The notes under the pieces were generated by a model. It was not told the origin of the DNA. It made no database searches and saw only the letters and a program-made list of their open reading frames with translations. DNA of 10,862 nucleotides from positions 1 to 10,862 of the forward strand of contig CALJCU010000107.1 in NCBI GenBank assembly GCA_938023885.1. The letters run 5' to 3'. Shown here one piece after another: positions 1 through 7,100 of this stretch. Made by a program: the position numbers and the translations under genes. The stretch comes from an uncultured Prevotella sp. Lineage in GTDB: Bacteria > Bacteroidota > Bacteroidia > Bacteroidales > Bacteroidaceae. Numbering within the stretch: position 1 is the first letter of the stretch; each line of letters starts with the position of its first letter.

Positions 1-389
1 AAGACATCGAAGAAACAGCTGTCGGCAAGGGTCAGGCCCGACTGCAGGGTGTGCTGATCGTCCATGCGCAGCTGCGTCTCGTCGCCCCAGCAGTTGAAGT
101 AGCGCGTGGCTGCCTCCACCATCGGTGCATAGCGCTTCACGCCCGGCGCAATGGCACCCGAGGTCTGGTTGTACTGCTGCATGTCGGCCATGTTGGCATT
201 TTTGAAGTTTTCTCGAATGATATAAGTGCGGTCGGCATCGGGGAACCACGTGTCGAAAGTTTGTTCATAATACACCTCGGCAATGATGACGAGGCTCACG
301 GCAAGGCCCAGACCCAAGCACACAATCTTTGAAAAGTTGTGTTGACCCCGTCGACCAAGATGGATAAGCGTATTGATAAATGTATACAT
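1..389 (-). CDS. FtsX/MacB-type ABC transporter permease, 5' part only (runs off left edge)
   Basis: Read on the minus strand from the ATG at 387-389, the frame stays open to the window edge, giving about 129 residues that begin MYTFINTLIHLGRRGQHN. A membrane helix follows (about residues 20-40, IVCLGLGLAVSLVIIAEVYY). After it comes an extracytoplasmic stretch with the FDTWFPDADRTYII pattern, which matches the VNSQYPKADRLLVY stretch at the same place in the neighbouring 788-aa permease. This is the start of a MacB periplasmic-core/FtsX protein: an inner-membrane permease that couples ATP hydrolysis to mechanical work on an envelope partner or substrate. It is the fourth gene of the exporter operon, 115 bases after the previous stop, and that gap holds tandem hairpin repeats. 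No Shine-Dalgarno sequence is seen, as is usual in Bacteroidetes. Family assignment is firm; the substrate is unknown and the C-terminal part is not visible. Confidence 0.85.
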   Translation of the reverse strand, partial: MYTFINTLIHLGRRGQHNFSKIVCLGLGLAVSLVIIAEVYYEQTFDTWFPDADRTYIIRENFKNANMADMQQYNQTSGAIAPGVKRYAPMVEAATRYFNCWGDETQLRMDDQHTLQSGLTLADSCFFDV

Positions 390-438
390 ATAGATGGAAA
401 GAATGGATTTGTCTGTTCATTGAATAATAATCACAGCA

Positions 439-499
439 TGACCAAGGCGTGGTCATCACATGACCAAGGCGTGGTCATCACGTGACCAAAGCGTGGTCG
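439..499. repeat. Three tandem 22-bp units, each with an internal dyad (hairpin array)
   Basis: The 17-bp core TGACCAAGGCGTGGTCA occurs at 439-455 and again, identical, at 461-477. A third, diverged copy, TGACCAAAGCGTGGTCG, is at 483-499. The period is exactly 22 bp. Each core is an inverted repeat (TGACCA / TGGTCA around a 5-base centre; 7-bp arms in the first two units). In the operon's mRNA (minus strand) this gives three hairpins starting six bases after the permease stop codon. The linkers also allow a competing fold, TGGTCAT-GTG-ATGACCA, between adjacent units. The array lies between two permease genes of one operon, so it could affect mRNA stability or polarity, or bind a protein. The function is inferred. 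Confidence 0.85.
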
Positions 500-504
500 C
501 CTCC

Positions 505-2871
505 TTATTCCTGCTGTATGTTTTCTGCCGGATTACCTCTGGCAGCCAGCCACGTCTGTATGGCGACGGCGGCATAGCTGACGAGGAATACGATGGTGGC
601 AGAGACCAGGATCCATGGCCACCACACGATGCGGTGGTTGTACTGGCTGATCCAGCTGCCCATCTGCCACAGGTAGAACGGCACGGCAATGATGAACGCC
701 AGACCCACATAGCTCATAAACTGGCGGATGAACCGTCGGCTGACCTCGCCGCTGGTGCTGCCGAACACCTTGCGCACGGCTATCTCGCGACGGCGCGACT
801 CAATGTAGTAGGTCGACATGGCGATGAGCCCGAGCATGGAGATGACCACGGCGATGGCGGAAAAGAGTTTCAGGATGGTCGCCACACGCGTCTCCGACTG
901 ATAGTCTCGGGCTATCTGCTGGTCAAGATAAGGCGTGTCGAGCTCCAGGTCACCATGAAAAATCTTCTTGAACAACCGCAGGATGCTCTCATAGGCTGTC
1001 ACAGGATCGCCTTGTACCTGTATGGCAGTGCCCCACTGCTCATAGCGCAGACTGTCGTTGTAGATAACGACGGACAACGGATGCTGCTCCGAGTCGAGGG
1101 TGCGGATGGTGAAGTCGGACAGCACTCCACTGACATTCTCTCGTCTATTACTGTTTACATAATAGAACCGGCTGTTCAGTGGCAGGCCTTCCTCGGCAAG
1201 CAACTGTCGGTTGACATATTCATCACCCCCTAAGCTGTCATTCAAGCCAGTCAGATGGGTGGCTTTCAGACCAAAGAGCTTCATGAAATGCTTGTCGCCA
1301 TAGATAGTCTGTAAAGAAATGCTTTTCTTGCCATAGGTGAACGTATTGTTGTTGCCCCCGTCGTAGGGCGTACCGGCGCATGCAGCGGCATCAACCACCT
1401 GTGGCAGTTGGCGTAACCCGTCATACCAGGCATCCACGTTCTTATGGTCGGCTTGGATGGGCACATAAACGATGTCCTTCGTGTTGAACCCCCTGTCGGC
1501 GGTAATCATGTGATGAATCTGCCTTGACATGCCAAAAGCCATGGCGATGAGCACAATGGTAGCTGTGTTCTGCACTACGATGAAACTCTTGCCCCACCAT
1601 CCGCGTGTGCGGAAATGGAACGTGCCGCGCACGATGTTGATCGGCTTGGCGCGTGAGATGACGGCTGCGGGCAGCATACCGGCGATAATGCCCAAGACCA
1701 CCGTAAAGAGCACGATGGCAAGCACGGCGAGGGGCGAACAGATTAGAGACAGGTCTAAGTCAGTATCGAGGAGCTGTGCAGCGTATGGGGCTGCCACCCA
1801 CGACAAGACAATGGCAAGCACCATCGACACGCCGCAGAGCAGCATGCTCTCGGCGATGAGCCGCCATACCACGTCGCGTCCCCGTGCGCCCACGAGCCGC
1901 CGCATTGCCATCTCGCGTGCCCTGCGGTCGCTGATGGCATTGGTCAGGTTGACATAGTTAAACACGGCAAAGAGCAGAATGACCAGTCCCACAACAAACA
2001 ACACGTTCACCAAAGTAGGATCACCCAACCGGAAGCTCGCCACACCGTCAAACTTCGTGAAATAGTATTTACTGAAGGGTGTAAGGGAAGTATGCACCGA
2101 AATACTCATATCGGGCTTGAAAATCCAGAAAAACTGCCGCTGATAACTGTCCATGTCGGCGGTCTTGTCCTCTAAGTGTGCGCCCTTCCGTTGCAGGAAC
2201 AGCAGCTCGGTGCCTGTGGCATTGTTCAACCCCTCAGATGTCTGTGCAGGATTGACAGACGTCATGTGTTCAAAACGCACGATGATATCTGCCTGGCGAA
2301 TGCTGCTGTGCCCGATAGGCGCGATGACACCGGTGATTCTGAATCGGGAGTTGCCATCCCACTCCAGGCGTTTGCCCATGGCACGCTGTGGCGACCCGAA
2401 GATGCGACGGGCGAAATCGTCGGTCACGACGGCGCTGTTGCGGTCGGCAAGTGCTGTGCGGGCATCACCTAACACCATCGGGATGTCGAGCAGGGAGAAG
2501 AATGTGCTGTCAACGAAAAGCATGGGATAGCTGTGAGCCTGATGCCCTTTGTCCAGAAAAGAACCCCCGTATATCCCCTTGCCGCCATAGATGGCACAGG
2601 AGCTCTCTATCTCGGGATAGCGAGACTTGAAATATTTCTGCAGCCGCCAATGACCACCACTGGAGCGTTCCGCAGCACCGTCCTGACTCATGTCCATGCC
2701 ATAGACCAGGAGACGGTCGGCTTTAGGGTACTGACTGTTGACATGGTATTCCTGCCAGGTGTACACGCCGATGAGGATGACGAACATCATGGAAAGGCTC
2801 AGACCGAAGACATTGATGGCAGTGTAGGCCTTATTGCGCGAAAGAAAGATGAAATAACTCTTTAAGCTCAT
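505..2871 (-). CDS. FtsX/MacB-type ABC transporter permease, complete (788 aa)
   Basis: This inner-membrane permease has the long duplicated architecture common in Bacteroidetes. One N-terminal helix (about 18-40) is followed by a first MacB-like extracytoplasmic domain (about 41-280). Three helices follow (about 285-310, 335-365, 378-405), then another near 425-445, a second extracytoplasmic domain (about 450-660), and three final helices (about 665-690, 715-735, 750-775). The paired cytoplasmic signatures REMAMRRLVGA and REIAVRKVFGS follow the first helix of each FtsX core; such segments contact the ATPase in this family. Length is normal for the two-domain type. The start is the ATG three bases after the upstream adaptor's stop codon, so translational coupling is likely. 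With the adaptor and TolC homologue it should form a tripartite exporter of the MacAB-TolC kind. Substrate unknown. No ATPase domain is fused to it. Confidence 0.93.
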   Translation of the reverse strand: MSLKSYFIFLSRNKAYTAINVFGLSLSMMFVILIGVYTWQEYHVNSQYPKADRLLVYGMDMSQDGAAERSSGGHWRLQKYFKSRYPEIESSCAIYGGKGIYGGSFLDKGHQAHSYPMLFVDSTFFSLLDIPMVLGDARTALADRNSAVVTDDFARRIFGSPQRAMGKRLEWDGNSRFRITGVIAPIGHSSIRQADIIVRFEHMTSVNPAQTSEGLNNATGTELLFLQRKGAHLEDKTADMDSYQRQFFWIFKPDMSISVHTSLTPFSKYYFTKFDGVASFRLGDPTLVNVLFVVGLVILLFAVFNYVNLTNAISDRRAREMAMRRLVGARGRDVVWRLIAESMLLCGVSMVLAIVLSWVAAPYAAQLLDTDLDLSLICSPLAVLAIVLFTVVLGIIAGMLPAAVISRAKPINIVRGTFHFRTRGWWGKSFIVVQNTATIVLIAMAFGMSRQIHHMITADRGFNTKDIVYVPIQADHKNVDAWYDGLRQLPQVVDAAACAGTPYDGGNNNTFTYGKKSISLQTIYGDKHFMKLFGLKATHLTGLNDSLGGDEYVNRQLLAEEGLPLNSRFYYVNSNRRENVSGVLSDFTIRTLDSEQHPLSVVIYNDSLRYEQWGTAIQVQGDPVTAYESILRLFKKIFHGDLELDTPYLDQQIARDYQSETRVATILKLFSAIAVVISMLGLIAMSTYYIESRRREIAVRKVFGSTSGEVSRRFIRQFMSYVGLAFIIAVPFYLWQMGSWISQYNHRIVWWPWILVSATIVFLVSYAAVAIQTWLAARGNPAENIQQE

Positions 2872-2874
2872 AAC

Positions 2875-4134
2875 TTATCTCAATACTAACTCCTTGTAAT
2901 CCTTATAACTCTCATAGCCGCTCACGATGACGCGCTCGCCGGGCTCCAGACCTTCAAGCACCTCATAGTACTGCGGGTTCTGCCGCCCGATGCGGATGTT
3001 GCGTCGGTAAGCCTTCTTACCGTCCTTGTCGAGCACGTAGATCCATTGTCCGCCAGTGACACTGTAGAAAGTGCCTTTAGGGATAAGAATGGCACGTTTT
3101 GAGGCACCAAGCTGCAAGTCGACATAGCAGGTCTGTCCCGTGCGGAGGTTGGCAGGACGCTGTCCGCTGAAGACGAAGTCAATGCGGGACCGTCCGTCCT
3201 TCACTTCGGGATAGACTTTCTGTACGGTGAGCACATATTTCCTGCCGTTCTGCTCGAAAGTGCCCGTCAGTCCCGGATGCACACGGTCGATATAGCTCTC
3301 GTCAACCTGCGCCTGCACCTTGAAGCCGCTGAGGTCGTTGATGACACCGATCTTCTGTCCGGGCGTGATGCTCTGTCCCAGTTCGATGTCAAGCTGGCCC
3401 ACCTCACCGTCAATGGCAGAGCGCACCTCGAGTTTTGCCTTGCGCGCCCTGACGAGCTGCACGTTCTTCTGCATTGAGGCAAGGTTGTCCATCATCTGCT
3501 CCATCTGCGCCTTACGCAACTGGGAACTCTTCGCCAGTCGCTGACGGATGAGCGTATTGCGCTCCTGCGCCAACTGGTAGTCCTCCTTCGCCTTGAGCAG
3601 GTCCTCACGCGAGTTGAGCTGTTCGTTCTGCAGCGCCTGCTGATGACTGAAGGCGCGCCGTTTTGCCTGCACGTCGATGGAATACTGGGCAGCCTCATTA
3701 CGATTGTTGAGCTGGTCCTGTGCCAGGGAGAGTTGGGTGTTACGCAACATGTCCTGCTTCTCAGCCAGCTCGCTCTCGGCATTGAGAATCTCCAGGTCAA
3801 GACTGGAATTACTCAGCCGCACGATGACGTCACCTTTATGCACGTGGGCGCCCTCCTCCACCACTTTCCCAGTGACCACACCACCCTCCTCAGGCGACAC
3901 CTGCACCACCTGGATGGGGATGACACTACCGTCAACACTCACGTAGTCGTTGAACTGCGCATCCTGCACCTCGCCGATACTCAGACCCTTGCGGTCCACT
4001 TTCAGCGAGGACGTGAAGTTGCTGAGCCCCAGGGCGACCAGTGCTCCGACAAGCACGATGCCGCCGGCAATCCATGCCCAGTACCTTCTGGGAATGGCAT
4101 ACTTCTTATGTTCAATCTTGATATCCATAGTCAT
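2875..4134 (-). CDS. HlyD/MacA-like periplasmic adaptor (membrane fusion protein), 419 aa
   Basis: This protein bridges the inner-membrane permease and the outer-membrane channel. A short cytoplasmic start and one membrane helix (about 19-40, WAWIAGGIVLVGALVALGL) anchor it with the bulk in the periplasm. Then come the first lipoyl half-motif (about 80-108, GGVVTGKVVEEGAHVHKGD), a long glutamine-rich alpha-helical hairpin (about 110-230) that should dock on TolC, the second lipoyl half (about 233-270, GEVGQLDIELGQSITPGQ), and beta-barrel and membrane-proximal domains to the end (ILIPKGTFYSV, LEGLEPGERVIVSGYE). Length and order are typical of the family. The ATG at 4132-4134 lies six bases after the tolC stop; a second ATG two codons in is equally possible. 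The gap to the permease downstream is three bases, so the genes are clearly one transcription unit. Confidence 0.94.
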   Translation of the reverse strand: MTMDIKIEHKKYAIPRRYWAWIAGGIVLVGALVALGLSNFTSSLKVDRKGLSIGEVQDAQFNDYVSVDGSVIPIQVVQVSPEEGGVVTGKVVEEGAHVHKGDVIVRLSNSSLDLEILNAESELAEKQDMLRNTQLSLAQDQLNNRNEAAQYSIDVQAKRRAFSHQQALQNEQLNSREDLLKAKEDYQLAQERNTLIRQRLAKSSQLRKAQMEQMMDNLASMQKNVQLVRARKAKLEVRSAIDGEVGQLDIELGQSITPGQKIGVINDLSGFKVQAQVDESYIDRVHPGLTGTFEQNGRKYVLTVQKVYPEVKDGRSRIDFVFSGQRPANLRTGQTCYVDLQLGASKRAILIPKGTFYSVTGGQWIYVLDKDGKKAYRRNIRIGRQNPQYYEVLEGLEPGERVIVSGYESYKDYKELVLR

Positions 4135-4140
4135 GTTGTT

Positions 4141-5529
4141 TTATCGGTTGGCATATTTATTGAAGGACAGCAGGGTGGTGATTTCCGCACGGAATAACGG
4201 CTGCCCTTCATAATACGCTACCAGCCGTTGTTTCATGGCATACAGCAGTTGCATCTGCAAGAGTTTGATTCTCGACTGCAACAGGGTCTGCGAGGCAGCA
4301 TGCAGGTCGAAGGTGGAGAGCATGCCTTCTTCGTATTTACGGCGGGAGAGATAATAAGCCAAAGAGTCGGCATCAACCTTCTTCTTCATCTGCGCCACCT
4401 CCGAGCGATAGCCGTTGCAGTCGGCGGTAGCCTGGGCAAAGTCGTCGTTGAGTTTTCGCCGCGCATCGTCCACGTCGAGCAGTGCTTTCTGCCACTCGCT
4501 CTTCGCCCTTCGCGCGGAACGCCAACGGCTCGGAGTAAAGATAGGTATGGAGAGTGAGAGGTAGATGTATTCGCCTAAATTGTTGCGGAACTGCGATCCA
4601 AATCCGTTGGCAGTACCTCTTCCCTGAGAGATATTGCGGTAATAACTTGTCTGGAGTCCGCCTCCGAGGGTGAGGCGCGGGAGAAGGTCGGCACGCTGGA
4701 GCTTCCAGGCATACTTCAGGTCCTCGGCATGCTGCTCCGCTATTTCCACGTTGTGGGGACCGTGCGGTGTGGCGTCGTTGGAAAGAAGCTTGCTGTTTTC
4801 TGCAAGCAGTTGGCCTGTTGTCAGCGGAAGGATACCAGGCTCACACCCCGCAAGACACAACGTGTCAGTGGTGGGGTAGTTCATCTCTGCCTTCAAAGCC
4901 AACAGGGCAAGATGCGCCTGATTCTTCTGATGCAGGAGGCTGTAATCGTCTTCTGCCACTTGGCTCTCCACCTGTACCACGTCAGGACGTGACCTCTCGC
5001 CGAGCTCGAAGAGGCGCCGGGTCTTGTGGAGCAGCGCCTGACTGTCGTTGAGCTTCTCCTCAGCGAGCACCACGCTCTTCTGTGTGTAGACAGCGTCGAC
5101 AAACTTTGTCATCACGGCGATGGCTTTGTCGTCACCGGCTTTCTGCAACGTTGTCTCTGCCTGTGCCCTGGCGTTCTTAGCACGGTGGAAAGCATTGATG
5201 GTCTGTCCACCATCGAAGAGCGCAATGCTGGCTTCAACCGTATAATAGTTGTTGAATGTCGTGATGGTGTTATAGGTATTGGTCTCCGGATCAATGTTAC
5301 GTCCCCAGGCATACTGTCCGCTGACCTGTCCCTGCACCGTGGGCAGGAAGTCGAGCCGTGAGGTCTTCACGTCATCGCCGCTCTGCTGCCGGTCTATGCA
5401 TGCCCGCCTAAGGTCGTTGGAATGAGTGAGGGCATAGACGATACAGGAGTCCATCGTAAACTCGGGCGATTGAGCCAGTGTGGGTATGGCAGCCAACATA
5501 AACAATGATGTAATGAATGTCTTTTTCAT
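4141..5529 (-). CDS. TolC-family outer-membrane efflux channel (462 aa)
   Basis: First gene of the exporter operon. It begins with a clear Sec signal peptide (MKKTFITSLFMLAAIPTLAQ, cleavage near residue 19-20). The rest is helix-rich with two halves typical of the outer-membrane efflux protein family. It includes the family-like phrases YALTHSNDLRRA near the N-terminus and YLSLSIPIF and KYEEGMLSTFDLHAASQTLL in the second half. The length (about 440 residues mature) suits a trimeric TolC-type channel. The start is set by the signal peptide; other upstream ATGs are out of frame. A near-consensus sigma54 promoter (5543-5558) points at this gene, with its predicted transcription start about three bases before the ATG. 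Its neighbours are the adaptor (six bases downstream) and, divergently, a sigma54-activator two-component system. What is exported cannot be told from the sequence. Confidence 0.94.
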   Translation of the reverse strand: MKKTFITSLFMLAAIPTLAQSPEFTMDSCIVYALTHSNDLRRACIDRQQSGDDVKTSRLDFLPTVQGQVSGQYAWGRNIDPETNTYNTITTFNNYYTVEASIALFDGGQTINAFHRAKNARAQAETTLQKAGDDKAIAVMTKFVDAVYTQKSVVLAEEKLNDSQALLHKTRRLFELGERSRPDVVQVESQVAEDDYSLLHQKNQAHLALLALKAEMNYPTTDTLCLAGCEPGILPLTTGQLLAENSKLLSNDATPHGPHNVEIAEQHAEDLKYAWKLQRADLLPRLTLGGGLQTSYYRNISQGRGTANGFGSQFRNNLGEYIYLSLSIPIFTPSRWRSARRAKSEWQKALLDVDDARRKLNDDFAQATADCNGYRSEVAQMKKKVDADSLAYYLSRRKYEEGMLSTFDLHAASQTLLQSRIKLLQMQLLYAMKQRLVAYYEGQPLFRAEITTLLSFNKYANR

Positions 5530-5542
5530 ACATCATTTCCAT

Positions 5543-5558
5543 TGCCAATGTTGTGCCA
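5543..5558 (-). promoter_or_regulatory. Sigma54 (-24/-12) promoter of the tolC-adaptor-permease operon
   Basis: Read on the minus strand the site is TGGCACAACATTGGCA. The RpoN consensus is TGGCACG-N4-TTGCW. The GG and GC pairs are both present and separated by exactly 10 bases, and only two consensus positions differ (G to A, T to G). It points at the TolC-family gene and places +1 near 5532, three bases before that ATG. The divergent neighbour is an NtrC-class activator, the regulator type such a promoter requires. Consensus and spacing are established knowledge; activity here is inferred. Confidence 0.8.
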
Positions 5559-5564
5559 AAAATA
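5557..5564 (-). promoter_or_regulatory. Possible housekeeping -7 box (TATTTTTG) overlapping the sigma54 -24 element
   Basis: On the minus strand TATTTTTG fits the Bacteroidetes -7 consensus TAnnTTTG and shares its final base with the GG of the sigma54 -24 element. It would give a leader of about 20-25 bases for the tolC operon. No convincing TTTG -33 box lies at the expected distance upstream, so this may be chance in an AT-rich stretch. If real, the two sigma factors would compete for the same DNA. Confidence 0.25.
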
Positions 5565-5597
5565 TAAATGGATTGTTCCTAGCGGGTTATGGCTAAA

Positions 5598-5609
5598 GCC
5601 TGATCAGGC
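5598..5609. promoter_or_regulatory. 12-bp perfect palindrome between the enhancer dyads and the sigma54 promoter
   Basis: GCCTGATCAGGC is a perfect palindrome centred about 71 bp upstream of the predicted tolC start. It shares its first GCC with an adjoining small inverted repeat, GGCTAAAGCC (5591-5600). Its half-sites differ from those of the 17-bp dyads, so a different protein may bind here. It lies upstream of both predicted transcription starts, so it would act as DNA rather than RNA. Function is unknown. Confidence 0.4.
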
Positions 5610-5612
5610 GAG

Positions 5613-5629
5613 TGTCCAATTATTGGACA
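5613..5629. promoter_or_regulatory. Enhancer-like dyad 1 for the NtrC-class regulator
   Basis: TGTCCAATTATTGGACA is a perfect inverted repeat (7-bp arms, 3-base centre). It is centred near 5621, about 89 bp upstream of the predicted sigma54 start of the tolC operon, a normal place for an enhancer-binding protein. It shares the TGTCYA-N5-TRGACA pattern with the second dyad 22 bp away. Binding by the adjacent response regulator is inferred from position and symmetry. Confidence 0.7.
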
Positions 5630-5634
5630 ACAGG

Positions 5635-5651
5635 TGTCTAGCAATTAGACA
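5635..5651. promoter_or_regulatory. Enhancer-like dyad 2 for the NtrC-class regulator
   Basis: TGTCTAGCAATTAGACA has 6-bp arms and a 5-base centre. It has the same length and outer bases as dyad 1 and lies 22 bp further from the tolC promoter (centre near 5643, about -111). Two sites about two helical turns apart on one DNA face would suit cooperative dimer binding and hexamer assembly by a sigma54 activator. It is also about 100 bp upstream of the regulator's own start, so autoregulation is possible. Confidence 0.68.
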
Positions 5652-5731
5652 AAGGTAACAATAAATAGGCAGAAACCGACTTGGAATAACAAAAAAACAA
5701 AGTATCTGACTTACATTCATGTAACTTTTTG

Positions 5732-5739
5732 TATTTTTG
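5732..5739 (+). promoter_or_regulatory. Bacteroidetes -7 box (TATTTTTG) just before the response-regulator start codon
   Basis: TATTTTTG matches TAnnTTTG and is followed by C, as is often seen. It ends five bases before the ATG at 5745, so the transcript would begin at or within a base or two of the start codon (leaderless). The start cannot move downstream, because the acidic pocket residues D10 and D11 precede the next Met. No clear TTTG -33 box is seen at the usual spacing. Confidence 0.55.
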
Positions 5740-5744
5740 CAAAC

Positions 5745-7100
5745 ATGAACAATACAACGATCCTGGTTGTCGATGACAACCGCAACATACTTGCCGCAGT
5801 GCGGATGGTGCTGGAGAATGTCTTTGGAAAGGTCATCTGCATCGCCAGTCCCTCCAACATTCCTGCCCGTCTGCGTGAGGACAAGCCTGACATGGTATTG
5901 CTCGACATGAACTTCCGGAGCGGTATCAACAGTGGCAACGAGGGGCTGTTCTGGCTGCATGAGATCAAACGTTTGAAACCTGACACCCAGGTGGTGCTTT
6001 TCACAGCCTATGCCAACATCGATCTGGCAGTGAGAGGAATCAAGGAAGGTGCGGCTGATTTCATCGTCAAACCGTTTGAGAACGACAGACTCATCGCTAC
6101 ACTTCAGGAGGCATACAGCAAGAACCACCGTCCGTCTCCCGACAGAAAGACGGAAGGTGACGGGGAATCTGCCATGTATTGGGGCTCATCTCCTGCCATG
6201 ACCGATCTGAAGATGATGGTCGGGAAGGTAGCGCCCACCAATGCCAACATCCTTATTACAGGTGAGAATGGTACGGGTAAAGAGGTGCTGGCGCACGAGA
6301 TACACCGGCTGTCACGCCGCAACGGTCATGCCATGTTGCCCATAGACATGGGGGCCATCACCGAAACACTCTTCGAAAGCGAGCTCTTCGGACACGTCAA
6401 AGGTGCCTTCACGGATGCCAAAAGCGACAAGCCCGGAAAGTTTGAACTGGCTGAAGGCGGCACGCTCTTCCTCGATGAGATCGGCAACCTGAGTTATGCG
6501 TTGCAAGCCAAGCTTCTCACAGCTCTGCAACGAAGGGCCATCGTCAGGGTGGGAGGCAGCAAGACCATTCCCATTGATGTGCGGCTGATCTGTGCCACCA
6601 ACCGTGACCTTGCGGAAATGGTCAGGAAAGGACTGTTTCGTGAGGACCTGCTCTACCGCATCAACACGATCCATCTACACCTGCCTCTCCTGCGCGAGCG
6701 GCGGGAAGACATCGCCGGATTGGCATCACTTTTTCTCAACCGCTATGCACAGATCTATAACCGCGGCAACATGCAGATTGCAGAAGATGCCAAGACTGTC
6801 CTTGAGCGGATGCCTTGGCATGGTAATATCCGCGAACTGCAACATGCCATGGAGAAAGCTGTCATCCTTTGTGAGGAGAACACGATCCATGTCAAAGACC
6901 TTGAGGGTCAGGGAATGGAATACCGTGGCCTGCAAACGGGTCAACCGTCCATGGAGACCGGATCCCTGGCTGACATGGAGCAACAGATGATAGAGAAGAC
7001 CATCAGGGATTGCCGTGGCAATCTGTCACAGGTGGCGGCACAACTCGACATCTCAAGGCAGACACTGTACAACAAGATGAAAAAATACGCCATTCAATGA
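5745..7100 (+). CDS. NtrC-class sigma54-dependent response regulator (451 aa)
   Basis: This cytoplasmic transcription activator is switched on by phosphorylation. The receiver domain (about 1-120) shows the acidic pair D10/D11, phospho-acceptor D54 (VLLDMNF), T87 and K109 (IVKPF). The AAA+ sigma54-activation domain (about 145-375) has Walker A GENGTGKE (173-180), the sigma54-contact loop as GAFTDA (220-225; classical form GAFTGA), Walker B GGTLFLDEIG (238-247, D244/E245) and the YRINTIHLHLPLLRER segment. A Fis-type helix-turn-helix ends the protein (about 405-450, NLSQVAAQLDISRQTLYNKM). Domain order and length are standard. It is divergent from the TolC-adaptor-permease operon, whose promoter looks sigma54-dependent and carries paired dyads, so that operon is its probable target. 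It overlaps the kinase gene by ATGA. Family membership is certain; the target is inferred. Confidence 0.96.
   Translation: MNNTTILVVDDNRNILAAVRMVLENVFGKVICIASPSNIPARLREDKPDMVLLDMNFRSGINSGNEGLFWLHEIKRLKPDTQVVLFTAYANIDLAVRGIKEGAADFIVKPFENDRLIATLQEAYSKNHRPSPDRKTEGDGESAMYWGSSPAMTDLKMMVGKVAPTNANILITGENGTGKEVLAHEIHRLSRRNGHAMLPIDMGAITETLFESELFGHVKGAFTDAKSDKPGKFELAEGGTLFLDEIGNLSYALQAKLLTALQRRAIVRVGGSKTIPIDVRLICATNRDLAEMVRKGLFREDLLYRINTIHLHLPLLRERREDIAGLASLFLNRYAQIYNRGNMQIAEDAKTVLERMPWHGNIRELQHAMEKAVILCEENTIHVKDLEGQGMEYRGLQTGQPSMETGSLADMEQQMIEKTIRDCRGNLSQVAAQLDISRQTLYNKMKKYAIQ

Noticed and set aside
439..499. The 22-bp repeats as a small CRISPR array
   Set aside because: Units follow each other with only 5-base linkers that are nearly constant, so there are no spacers, and no cas genes are present.
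460..1233. 257-codon plus-strand reading frame opposite the permease
   Set aside because: It lies antisense to a well-supported FtsX gene, has no recognisable domain and a low-complexity His/Asp/Gly-rich composition typical of a shadow frame in GC-rich coding DNA.
3643..4197. 184-codon plus-strand reading frame opposite the adaptor gene
   Set aside because: Antisense to a clear HlyD-type gene and crosses into tolC; no motif or promoter supports it.
7010..7096. Upstream in-frame extension of the histidine kinase
   Set aside because: It would overlap the regulator's helix-turn-helix coding region; the ATG at 7097 in the ATGA overlap precedes the membrane helix directly and is the better start.
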